Shown: positions 1 through 10,324 of the stretch, one piece after another
How positions within the stretch are numbered: the first letter of the stretch is position 1
Layout of the letters: each line of letters begins with the position of its first letter
DNA from: Symbiodinium natans
Taxonomy: Eukaryota; Sar; Dinophyceae; Suessiales; Symbiodiniaceae
Length of the DNA stretch: 64,000 nt
Direction: 5' to 3'
Assembly: GCA_905221605.1 (NCBI GenBank)
Contig: CAJNDS010001112.1
Coordinates: 1-64,000, forward strand
Made by a program: the position numbers and the translations under genes
The notes under the pieces: model-generated
Seen by the model: only the letters and a program-made list of their open reading frames with translations
The model's database searches: none
What the model was told of the DNA's origin: nothing

Positions 1-2925
1 ATGTGAAAGACTTGATCGCGGCAGTGGAACTCCTGCTGCAGCTTCTAGCGACTTGTGAGCTACAACTACTCCTGGAGATGAAGGATACTGGGATTGATCC
101 GAAGACAAACGCAAGTGTTCCTTTGCCCTCACTGCAGCATGTTCGAAGCCAGGAACACGGCCATACCTCGCTTGCACTGGGCAAACCAGGATCAGCAAGA
201 ACAAGACAGTATGCACGTCCTGACGACCATTACTGTCATCACTGCAGTTAAGCATGCAATCCCAATGCTGCGCTGCAACTGGGCCCGCAACCACGCAACA
301 AAATGGGGAAAGTCATCGGGCACTGCAGGAGTTCGGGTAGACATGGCCCTTGAACGGGTGATGCGCTGCTAAGCTTTGCGACTCTAGACGTGCATTTGAG
401 AGTTTGCCTTTCAAACGGGTATTCCAGCAGTAGTGCTTCTGTCTGATGCAGCTCACGGGCCACGAGCAGCAAGAATAGCGCATTCCGTGTCACAACTTTG
501 CCGCAATGGCCCATTGGGTATGACCATAACTACTACCATGGCTAATACGACTGCGACGACGAGTACTAGAAGAACATCGAAGGCCTATTGCCAAGTAATC
601 CGACAGCCAAGAAACACCACTGTGATCTTTGACACATGTGGCTCTTCACCAGCTGAAACTGTACAGCGTCGCTTCACTAGGAAGCCTACCAATCTCTGCT
701 GTATCTGTTGTAGCCACAGCAGATTGTTAACCAAAGAGCCTGCAAAGCCCCTGAACGCCTGGTGGCCAAAGGGGACTTCACATTGGTCCCGGTCACATGT
801 GGACCCCGCTCCAAAGATCGGTCCCGTTGAACCTTGTTTGGGCATCACACTCCGCACCCGTTTCAAATTCCTCATCGGATGGCCGTTGCAGAATTTCCGC
901 GCGACCAACACAAACGCCACCAAAGAAGGTGCTGACCGATGCTGTTCATTGCTTGATTGAGTTGTTCTAGAACCTCCGACCATGACCCACAACAAATGAG
1001 CAGCTGGCCTGCACGCTTGTGTGCAATACCTTTCGGAATTGCAGCGGACCACCACTGCCTTCGACATTTGTGGTCCGGCAACATTTGCAGAACTGTGCCA
1101 AGGTGCACTGCACCGTCAAGATGTTAAAGAGCCTGCCGGGAACCAATGCTGGGATTCCTCTTTGAGCTTTCAAGGGATGTATCACTTCCCGTTTCAGGTC
1201 TGTCGATAGATCATTGGTTCCCGCAGCTAAAGAGATGGAGCATCTGCAATTCCTGGAAGTATTGCTAAGTATCGCTCTTTCAGTATTCAGTATTGCAGAG
1301 ATCCAGAGCCCAGAGTTTTTTTTCTCATCATTCTTTGTCCGTACTTGAGCTGAAGCCAGCTCTCAAGTCAGCCGCCATGCCGGGTCGGAAGGCGTCCGGA
1401 TTCAGGGACCTGATGCCAAGTGACAGCACCTCTGATGCTCCCTTTGACAGCTGATGCTATAGTTTCTTGCTTTCCTCGTCCCAACCTTGAGCCGTATCCG
1501 AACGTGTCGTCCTCGATCTCGATCTCCTCCGGAATGTCCTGCTCGCTTGGCATCTAAAGGCAACTCAAAGGCGAGACAATGTTTGTGTCAAAGCAAGTCT
1601 TCTCTGGAGAGATAACCTTCGATTCTAAACACATACCCTGATCGCCCTGCCCTGACCTCTATAGGCAGAGCAGCACCGATCCCTTCATCCTGGCGCCGGG
1701 GAACATGTGAGCACGTGCCAAGGCAGCAATGCCTGCATTCCATGCCGTGGCCTCCTCCGAGGAGGTGTCGGTAAACTCAGCATTACGGGCAGCCTGCAGG
1801 CATAGTCACTTAGTTGTAAGCAGCCTTCTTTCATGGTAACTGCTTCCGTGGGACATGGACTGGCAAGTGCAGTCCTGTGCAAGATCCGTTGCTACCTTGC
1901 TCTGTCTTGGGGCGCTCTGCTCCCGCAGCTCCTTCGGTTGGGGACCAGTACGCCGATTCAGGAATGCGTAAGTCCGCGAGCTCCGTGGTCGTCCTGCAGA
2001 GCTTTGCCGGAGCTGGCAGCCTCGACCTGTTGCACAGCGGGGTGCTTGGAACAGGCGTGCATGCAAGCAACTGAAGGTACCAGGTTTGGATTTCTCCATG
2101 CAAACAACATCTTTTCAGTGGGCTGGGAACTGCACAAGGAAGGAATTTGGATCGTCGAGACGTGAGGCGGTAGGAAATTCTTTGGACAAGCACGCCATTC
2201 TGAAGCCCGAGAGTGATGATTAGTTTGAATGCTGCTCGGCAACTTGGCACCAAACCCCCCGTCGGGGGTGTCAAGCAACAGTGCAATGAAGCGATGGACG
2301 TCTCACCGGCAAAACCGAACTTCGTCTCGACCGTTGCTGTGTCACGACTGTGTCGAAGGACAATCTTGCGTCTATGAAGACACGTTCTCTGATCACTACA
2401 AGCATGAACTACAATAAAGGTACCTATGGGCACGGCAAATGTGGAAAGCTTCCGCATGAAAGCGTCCTAGACCCCACAGCTTCCGTCTTCAGTGTGCGTA
2501 AGGTGATAAATGACCAGATGGGAAAAGTACGCAAGCGTGGACGATGTTGCAATTCGCCCGAAACCACGGCAAACCACCGTGTCTTGCCCAACACTTTGAG
2601 AGCCCTACGCCCGACACCCGGAGACGAAGGACGCGTCCACCCGGACATCAGAACGAGAGCAGGGCTGTTGGCGAACCTACTGTCGGCTTGCATGCGAATA
2701 ACCTGCGGGGAAAGTACCAACGACAAGTGTACTCAACAGTCGCCCACCGTGCCCAAAGGGCCGCTAAAGTTTACGACGCCAAGCTTTGTTCATCAGACTC
2801 GATCAGCTTGTTGCTTTATTTGTGTGTTCGACTGGGGGTGTTTCCAGCAGCAATTGCTTCATCATGAGCAACCCTTGCATTCATCCATTTCATGTGCCAT
2901 TTCATGGCACATGAAAAGGTCCGAG
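1..2925. other. No supported gene
   Basis: Open frames occur on both strands (for instance 433-960 plus, 585-1067 minus, 1831-2457 minus), but none has protein-like composition along its length or clear splice borders. Around 1000-1100 on the minus strand a Cys-rich stretch (SERYCTQAC) faintly recalls a MYND-type zinc finger, but the spacing is broken and I do not call it. Confidence 0.4.
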
Positions 2926-3105
2926 TCAAATGAAAATCAGCATCATTACGGGTAACACAAAGGCAACTACTGACTGAAGAATCTTGACTGCCACTTGCAA
3001 GTAGTTGTCGGCCTGGATGGCTGCAGGGGTGGACTCTCCCGTCGGAGTGTCTTCCTGGCGAGCCAAGAGATCTGCTTCCAGCGTTGCAGTTTGCCAGGCA
3101 AGCAA
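2926..3105 (-). CDS. Terminal exon of a tail-anchored or C-terminal-TM protein
   Basis: This minus-strand open stretch ends in a TGA at 2926-2928. The last part reads as a polar segment (LARQEDTPTGESTPAAIQAD) followed by one hydrophobic helix (ILQSVVAFVLPVMMLIFI) right at the C-terminus, so the product probably has a C-terminal membrane anchor. A possible acceptor AG lies at 3072-3073, giving an exon start at 3071; the frame stays open further upstream. No family recognised. Upstream exons of the same gene may be those at 4171-5548. From 3106 to 4170 I see nothing coding. Confidence 0.55.
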   Translation of the reverse strand: MLAWQTATLEADLLARQEDTPTGESTPAAIQADNYLQVAVKILQSVVAFVLPVMMLIFI

Positions 3106-4170
3106 AGGAGGAAGATAAGGATCAGGAGGAGGAGGGTGCAGCAACTTGCAGCAGGCGCAGTGGCAAGACAGTGTCGAGCACAAGAGCAAAATTGCGATTG
3201 CAGGTCAACCGGACTGCGATCTTTTCTACGAATCAATTGGCATTAACGGGCAGCTCGTGCACCAAGCTCATGCGGACCGCCTACAGCTGTGACCTCCGAA
3301 ATCGTGCTGAGGAATCTGGATCTGTGTATTTGCATGGCAGGGGAGATGGCTCCAAACTCTACATGTATCGTTTACCGAGAGCAGTTCACTCAGGACTGCA
3401 GACGCACAGCAGAAGCCGAGACATCCGACTTATCTTCTGTGCTTTTCGGTTTGCACATTGACAAGGCACATACATGTTCGTTTTTGTTTCGTTTGGGGAC
3501 TCGACCTTGAGCATAGGCAGGCTATGTGCAGTGATGTCTCAGGCGCTACAATAACGGCACTTGCAGCTTGATGGCTTGGCCCATCGCAGCTGGAAGTTCT
3601 GCGCCCTAGGCACTTCAGCTCAAGGCAGGGAAGTGGCTCGTGGCGGATACATATGCTGGCCAGCGAAGTGCTCACCATCAGCGGCAACACCCTTGCCGAT
3701 GATGTGCACCTTCTCATTGCATGCTCACCAAACCTACGTCACTCCAACCAGAATGCATGAGCTCGTGCGTTGCCTTGTGCCGCTCATGCGGTGCTTTAGC
3801 ATCATGCACAAAGGATGGGTCGGATTGGTGCTGTGACACGACATGAGTGGATCCAGGGCAATGCTCAGCAAGCACGCCGCAGGACTGTTTCCCCCTGCCA
3901 GCCTGCGCAATGGTTATACCGGGGCATGGCAGCGAGGACCTCCCAGCGCAAAAACAAACAACTTGCGTCACCACACTGCCACTAGCACGCACGCAGCGGC
4001 CTGCGGCCGCAGGTGGGGTGGTGGTGACTGCGGTGTCGCAGATGGATGCACGCTGCCTGGTCCGCTAGCAAGACAACGGATGACGAAGGAATGCTAGTTT
4101 CTTGCCTCGTGCTGGGACGGGTCGCTGGAGCACAGGTGCACCTTGGGTCCCACGAGCAGTTCGGACTCAC

Positions 4171-4391
4171 GCCATCTCAGGCCGCACTGCCGCACTGAGT
4201 CTTCTGACATCTTCGAACTGCCTACGGAGTATGCTCGTGATCCGGGGTCTCTCGGTCTCCGACCCGGACTTCTTGCCCGAGCGGCGAGTGGCACCTGTGG
4301 GGCCCAGGACCTGCCCGTTTTGCAACCCACAGAGGCACAGCTCGGTTTCATCCGCTTGCATCTGTTGCGTCTGGAGATCTTTGTAGAGCAT
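4171..4391 (-). CDS. Internal exon, unknown protein
   Basis: The minus-strand frame contains MQADETELCLCGLQNGQ and a charged tail ending RRLSAAVRPEM. It stops at a textbook donor (GTGAGT) just after 4171. The acceptor is not certain. A second minus frame across the same DNA is also open (4094-4471), but the splice donor and the acidic/basic composition favour this one. No family recognised. It may belong to the gene ending at 2926. Confidence 0.45.
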
Positions 4392-4852
4392 AGAGACGGA
4401 TCTGATCTGACGACAAAGCTTACATCTTCTGTCAACACTGCAATGTCAAAAGGCACGTCTGCTTTGGGCAATCTATGAGGTTTTCGCTATTTTCGTTGCA
4501 TCCAACATGCAGTTATGCGAGCCCTCTTTTTGATCTTCACCCTGTGCCTTGAGCATCTATTCACTTTGTCTGGGTGCCTGTTCCTGAGCATGGTCTGCCC
4601 GTGCGATTAGTGCACATCACACGTGTGATTGCACTTAATGGCTGCTGCGCCTCATGGTCGCAGACAGATAGGTCATACAGTGCAAAATGCATGACACCCC
4701 GGGCAGTTTGTATTTATTTCTCTGCTTCCCAGGGTCTTCTTGCTTCTTTGGCTGGTGTTGCAAGCTTTGCCATTGCATGGTTGATGGATGTCACATGCAC
4801 GGTCTTCTTCTTCTTCTTCCTCCTCCTCCTCGTCTCGTTCACCATGGCGTAC

Positions 4853-5112
4853 CTATCCACTGTTGATGCCCTCTCACTGTCGTCCTCAGCCTTTTTAATT
4901 ATTGACCTGCCTGTTCGCAGCTGGTCAATGATGAAGGAAGCAGCTTCTCGTTTGTCATCGCTGTCAACGATCATCTGATCTGTGTTTTTTTCTTTTATGG
5001 CATCGCGTTCTGTCTTCACCTGATCTCGGCCCTGATTGTCAGTTTGGGATCGCCTGCTTCTGGAACGGGGGTTTTGAGAGTTCACATTGAAGATTGAGGC
5101 CGGGCTTCCCAA
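4853..5112 (-). CDS. Exon of a charged, coiled protein
   Basis: Minus-strand open frame rich in K, R, D and E. It contains SDDKREAASFIIDQLRTGR and AEDDSERASTVDR, then a GT donor (GTACGC) just below 4853. The frame runs past this donor into a lysine run encoded by a CTT/CCT microsatellite (4803-4829), which is probably intron. Likely an intracellular helical linker region. Same orientation and spacing as the exons on either side, so plausibly one gene. Confidence 0.45.
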
Positions 5113-5187
5113 GTTTCAGGTCTGCGGCTGCTCTCGAAGGGAGGCATGGTCGTGGCTTCGCTTCCAGAAGTCTGCTCTGCCTCCTGT

Positions 5188-5548
5188 TTACAGGAGGCGT
5201 CGTGCATCAACGATGACGAACGACAAGAATAATCTCTTGTGCAACTGGAGAAGACGATAATCCCTCACTCTCAAGGATGTGCTCATCGGACACGGATTCT
5301 TGTAGCAGGCCTTCCGACCCCGTACTGACCATCTCTCGCCCTTTGGAAGCCTTTTTTCCATATGTGCGACCTGGCTCAAAATCCTCAGGGCAATGTCGGT
5401 GTCCAGACAAGCTGGGACTGAAGATCTCTCGAGCGAAGGGAAGGCGTTTATCTCTAAGCAGGTCTCTAAACACTCTAAAGGTGACTCGTGACAACTTGAG
5501 ACCCTTCGCAGAAGCATTCCCCTTCTGAAGGGCAGTCACGCCTTGCAT
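5188..5548 (-). CDS. Exon, unknown protein
   Basis: Minus-strand open frame. The recognisably protein-like part runs from KGLKLSRVTFRVFRDLL to a Ser/Glu-rich stretch (SDEHILESEGLSSSPVAQE). A possible acceptor (CCTTCAG) lies near 5525. No family recognised. It is the most upstream candidate exon of the cluster that ends at 2926. Confidence 0.4.
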
Positions 5549-7463
5549 GTCAGCTACAACCCGCTACGATGCTGAGAGCGCCGTAAAGGACTTTCACAGA
5601 GAGAAAAGCGGTACAAGAAAATGGCAGTGCAAGCTTGCACTATCTTGCACTACACTGCAATGTGTTCGATGGCAAGTGCCCAGTGCCTTGGCGCAGAGAG
5701 CTGTGCGGGCAAAGCGAGGCTGCCTGAGACCTAAGTCAAGTGGTCCCATTGTCATGTGGTTTCAGCTCGGAATAGCTTCTGGGACCGCTTGTGGGATCTG
5801 GATCTTACAAGCAAGAAATCCGGTGATGCCGTGTGAGGGCGGGGCAGGCACGGACTGTGCACCGAGCAGCGGTGACGGAGACAGTACTCGGGTGCGACCT
5901 CTCGGAACCCAATGCAAGGTCAGCAGAAACGTTGAAACTTCATCCATCTTCATCCACGCTTACTTCCGTCGTCGGTGATCTCAGCTTTGCTTTTCAAACT
6001 CGGTCAAGGTCGCCCGCACCTTGAGGGACACAAGCGGAGTAGGCAGGGCCAGCGATGCCCGGGCCACTCCTGTGCAGGAGTTACAGAGATGACAATGTTA
6101 CTTGCCTCCATTACCTCTCCAGTCCGACACTTGCACTAGGTGGATCTCTGCGGCGCCCGGTGGACGAGGTGGGCGACAATGCGACCGTGAAGTCGCCGAC
6201 GCCACGGGGACCTCATCATATCGAACAGCTGTTACGCGAGCTGAGCTTAAGAAACTCATTGGTTACAGTGCTACAGCGGCCCATCAAGTCCCCCCGCCTA
6301 GTGGAGTTGGTCGGTCACTGGCCACCTGAACAGGGCTCTGGTTCAAGCAGGCCACGACAAACGAAGAAGCACCACCTATAAGCCCGGCAGAGTTTTTCGC
6401 CAAAAGGTGTGGCAACACTAAGTATGGGGTTTTATGGGGTTCTATGGTCGGGGGCATGTAGGTAGGAGGAGGTTGAGGTGGGCATGTGGCGCCCACGGAA
6501 GCTTCGTGGCTTTCGCTAGGTGAGGCCGTGGGCTTCGAGAGCTTCGGGAGTGACGACTGATAAATGCCCCAAATGCAGGAAGCGGAGGACAATGTTATTC
6601 AAGAGTTTTTCACGTGTTGGGACATATATGTTGCAAGCGGGCAGTTCATGTTGGTCACTGCTCTTTTAATGACCTTCAATTCAAATATGCAGCCTGATGC
6701 AACTGGCAGGAGTTTGCACAGCATTCAACCAGCCAGAGGCAAGGCTGCAGCAAGCAGCAAGGACAGGAGCAAGGTCGCTTGACAGTATGCATGTCAGCAG
6801 GCCCTGACAGCTCAACACGTGGACACTTGGGATACACCACGGTATGCAGCGGTTTCCACTGTACCACTTACCCTCCTTAAACCCTCAGCGCTGTTCCCAA
6901 GCCCTGTAGCCACCCATGTAACGGGCCTGGACAGCACGCCGGAGCTCCTGGGCAGCCAGTAGAAGCAGCCTCCCGAAATTTTGTGGAGCTGCTGAGTCGG
7001 CCTTGTTACTAGGGTTGGCTCTCTTGTCAAGGGCTCTGATGGGCTCTGGCGTCAAATCCCTCCAGCGGCCCTAAATCCCAAACTTTAGGCCCTGATTTCA
7101 GCATGAGGTCCTCTGATGTCTCTCCTATCCATGTCAGGCACGCTCGACATTCCAGACCAGAGTTCCGAGAAAAATGCCGCTGCCTGCAAAACAACAAGAC
7201 TCTGCATTCCGCGGGGTCTTTCTGGTGATTATGGCCTACGATGGCCGAACTTGTCGATGTGGAGGCCTTCCAAGTCCTGAATGCAGCAAAGTCATGACAA
7301 GGAGTGCATGGCTTCATCAATCCCGCGTGCACGTTGCTCACGTCATGTCCTCCTCTGTCAGGGATAGCAAGACAGCCCCAGAAATAGCATGCAAATGTAC
7401 CTTGGTTTCGGCTCATCACTGCCCCCTGATTGCTACCGTCATCTTGTTGTAATGTGCCACCAC
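5549..7463. other. No supported gene
   Basis: Several short frames exist on both strands, but none has consistent coding character or paired splice sites. No repeats of note. Confidence 0.4.
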
Positions 7464-7645
7464 AAAGTGGCGAGTCCAACTATCTTCAGCTGCAGTGGCC
7501 ACATCCAGGATGTCCGCTGGCACTGTCGAGAGCTTCGTCAGCCACTGCGCAACATCCTCCTGCAAAGACCAAGCCCCAACATCATCAAGCAAACGCTCAA
7601 CACCTGCTGTGTCTTCAAATGGTTGAGGCATGTTCAGGCTGGAGT
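7464..7645 (-). CDS. Internal exon, helical protein
   Basis: The minus-strand exon begins after an acceptor (TTCTTACAG) and reads NMPQPFEDTAGVERLLDDVG, then a stretch rich in W, L, A and D (SLQEDVAQWLTKLSTVPADI), and ends near RHF before GTGGTG. Composition is clearly protein-like and helical. Both borders look like splice sites. No family recognised. Confidence 0.55.
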
Positions 7646-8036
7646 CTGTAAGAAATTCTTCCTCGGCCGGCACAGTTCGTACAACTGCTGGCCACAGGAT
7701 CCTTAGGCGGCCTTAGGCAGCCATCTTTCTAGACCAGCTCTTGGTCGTCCTCTGTCCAATCGCGAACTGGCTTCCCCACCTGTGAGGTACAATGTGTAGG
7801 GCAGCGAGAAGGTCTCCTACTCCGTCCTAGCTGGTCCTCCACCCTCTTACACAGGTCTTACACTGTCTTACACTTCTGTACTCTTCTTGGTCCAATGGCC
7901 CTTGGAACTCTCACCCAGCCCGCCCAAAGTCCCAAAGCCTCTGCAGGGTCCGCGAAGCCATTGAGGGCACTGAGCCAGGTGGGTGAGCGCGTCGACGAGG
8001 ATGCGCTGTCAGGGTAAGAAGGTTTGAAGTACAGAG

Positions 8037-8066
8037 GGGTTTAGGGTTTAGGGTTTAGGGGGTTCG
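8037..8066 (+). repeat. Telomere-type array (TTTAGGG)n
   Basis: About three TTTAGGG units in the plus orientation. It lies just below the exon at 8084-8301, so in the transcript it follows that exon and reads CCCTAAA. Confidence 0.85.
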
Positions 8067-8083
8067 GTGTCCAGCTGCAACAA

Positions 8084-8301
8084 ACACGAAAGATCGCAGC
8101 CAGTCGGTGCCGAGTCACTCATTGTCTGTCGGCTCCAACGGAACTGAGTCGTCATCAGATGCTTTTGTCGAGCACTAGCCGCACAGCGCATACCAGCTTT
8201 TGGGAGTTGTCCTGGATGTCCCCATGTGTTTACTGCTGCCAGGTAGCTTGCCACAGGTTCTGCACAAGGCTCAGCAACCATGGTGACCGGCTCATAGAGC
8301 C
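8084..8301 (-). CDS. Exon, unknown protein
   Basis: Minus-strand frame after an acceptor (ACCCTCAG at 8302-8309). It reads LYEPVTMVAEPCAEPVASYL and continues AAVNTWGHPGQLPKAGMRC. The end is uncertain: the frame is open to 8048 but a GT near 8084 is a likely donor. Probably the same gene as the exon at 8396-8517, though the phases do not join directly. Confidence 0.45.
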
Positions 8302-8395
8302 CTGAGGGTGCACAAAGTTTACAGTACATTAGCAAACGGTGAGAATGCCCTCAAGCTGAGTTGTGCTGAGTTTAAGCCCATCTGCCCCAACTTAC

Positions 8396-8517
8396 CCCAC
8401 GCGCCCGAAAGACTGCCTACGACTGGAGCGCTGTCGCTTCGACTCGGAGGAGGCGCGCCCGGCCTTAAGTGCTTCCACGGGAGCTCGGGATTCTTCTGCT
8501 GCTTGGCTCTCAGGGTG
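8396..8517 (-). CDS. Exon, Ser/Arg-rich protein segment
   Basis: It begins after a CCCTTGCAG acceptor and ends at a strong donor (GTAAGT at 8390-8395). The frame reads HPESQAAEESRAPVEALKAG followed by a basic Ser/Arg-rich stretch (SSESKRQRSSRRQSFGRV). This resembles a phosphorylatable disordered linker; no domain seen. It overlaps longer but less protein-like frames on the plus strand. Confidence 0.55.
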
Positions 8518-9793
8518 CTGCAAGGGCCGCATGGACCCGAAGCTCCAACATTTGGGGTTCTTTGGAGGGGAGAGGAGCTTCTGCGGTATTGGGCCTCAAG
8601 AATGAAGCTTCATGGACCACCTGGATGTGTTCTGTTGTTGCCATTTCAGATAAGCTGATGCCTCTTGCATCCAAGCATCCTTTGGGGCGCTGCGTGTGCC
8701 GGAAGCTGGGCAGCCGACCTCCCACAAATGACAGGGGAAACTGTGAAGCTGCATTACTGGAAGAGAGATTGGGTTCAGGGCTTAGGGCGTAGGGTTTCGG
8801 GATAAGTCGTGGTGGACCCCCCACGCCTGCTCTTCTGTGGCGGGTGGGTGGTGAGTGGGGGAGGGGGATCGGAAATAAGTAGCCCCGAATTGAGGGGGTA
8901 TGCGGCATGGGGAGTTCGACCATGGTGCCAAGCAGCGAGAGAATCCCGATCTCGAGTGGCCCTACACACAACGCCTATGTTACTCTTGGTGGGCAGTGCA
9001 GAGACCGGTCGCAAGGCCTCCGAAACCGAAGACTGCTCCCTACCTCGGGGGCCCCCTCTCGCACACTTATTTTCTCTCTCTACGTGTCCGAGGCTTTGAA
9101 AACAATCACAGGACCACCACAATGTTCAATCCAATGGAGGTTTTTCGGGAAGCCTTCACAAGCCTTTGATCCGTACGTTGACAGCGGCACTATAAAACAA
9201 AGGTCAAGGACCTGGTCTACAGGACCGAAGGATATTCAGGGTTGCCGTCTTTCGGGCCGCAGCTCTCTACACACGCCAAGCAAGCACACTGAGTTTCGAT
9301 TTTCACACTCACACGTCCCACACGAAAGATAAGAATCTTCATATAAGATAACAAGCTTCCAGGGCCAAGAAAATAATTCCTTCGCTCTCCCATTGCAGCT
9401 GCCTTGAGAGCATGTCGTTGGGCCGTGGGCCAACAACCTGCAAAGAAACACGGCTGCGCGACATGCGAGTAGGAGACATCTTGCATACTACAGCAAAGGT
9501 GCACCCTAATTCTCATGTGGTGTTCTGACTAGCAACCACCCCATCCCCCCCACAGCAACTTTGAAACTGAATAGTGAGGTAGCGCTTGGTGCCCTCTGAA
9601 GCAAGTTTGAGGACGGCCTCTGTGGCCGAGGCCTCTTCTGGGCCTCGCGCCTGGGCCTTGCACTATTCCGAACCACTTTTCTATGTTACTATTCCGAACT
9701 CCGGAACATCGTGGACTACCTACTGCCCTTGAAACTTGATGGCCCGGCTTTGGGCTGCAGCTTTGAAGGCTAGAGGCGTTAGGATTTACGGTC
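8518..9793. other. No supported gene
   Basis: Contains degenerate telomere-type units near 8776-8800 (GGGTTCAGGG, CTTAGGG) and a GC-rich stretch. Open frames on both strands lack protein-like composition. Confidence 0.4.
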
Positions 9794-10324
9794 TTACAGA
9801 GGGGGGTGGGTGCGGGAGGGATTGCTTCTATTCCGGGCTAAGTTTGTTACAACCAAAGCTCTGCCATTGAGGCATGCCACCCATGGAGCAGTGGGAACCG
9901 ATGCTGAACCTGACGCGGGTGCTGAGAACTCGCGCGGCTGCGACGTTGGTAAGGAGACATCAGCAGCGAGGTCCAAGCGTTTCCGAAACAAACCCAACAA
10001 CAACTGGGAGTCTGGCCACACATCGGAGACTGTACACCCCTCGGCGCCAGCAAGCCCGGGTACTCCTTTGGCACCTAGGACAGCGCGGCATCGTTTCCAA
10101 GTCTTCAGCACCAGGCTTAGATAGATTAGATAGGCTGAGGCTGCCACCTCAAAGGGCAAGCTGGAGGATTCTGGCACGATGCCTGTCATCTGCTCTTGCA
10201 AACACATGACTAGCGACTGTACTGCATCACGAGCTGGCACTGTCTCAAGAAACGAAGATTTCGAGACAATGCAGGCAAACAGCAACGCAGCTGCAGCCTG
10301 CTTCTTAGCTGGCAGAACCACCAC
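9794..10324 (-). CDS. Long exon, helical protein
   Basis: The minus-strand frame of 176 codons is open throughout. The upper part (from about 10291, after a possible AAGCAG acceptor) reads like amphipathic helices: ALLFACIVSKSSFLETVPA, RDAVQSLVMCLQEQM, VAASAYLIYLS. A GT near 10130 could be a donor, so the lower half (LLLGLFRKRLDLAADVSLP) may be a separate or read-through part. It recalls HEAT/armadillo-like helices, but no motif is firm. Confidence 0.45.
   Translation of the reverse strand: MVVLPAKKQAAAALLFACIVSKSSFLETVPARDAVQSLVMCLQEQMTGIVPESSSLPFEVAASAYLIYLSLVLKTWKRCRAVLGAKGVPGLAGAEGCTVSDVWPDSQLLLGLFRKRLDLAADVSLPTSQPREFSAPASGSASVPTAPWVACLNGRALVVTNLARNRSNPSRTHPPL

Noticed and set aside
1831-2457. 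Minus-strand 208-codon ORF
   Set aside because: No signal of real protein composition and competing ORFs on the other strand; likely chance in GC-rich DNA.
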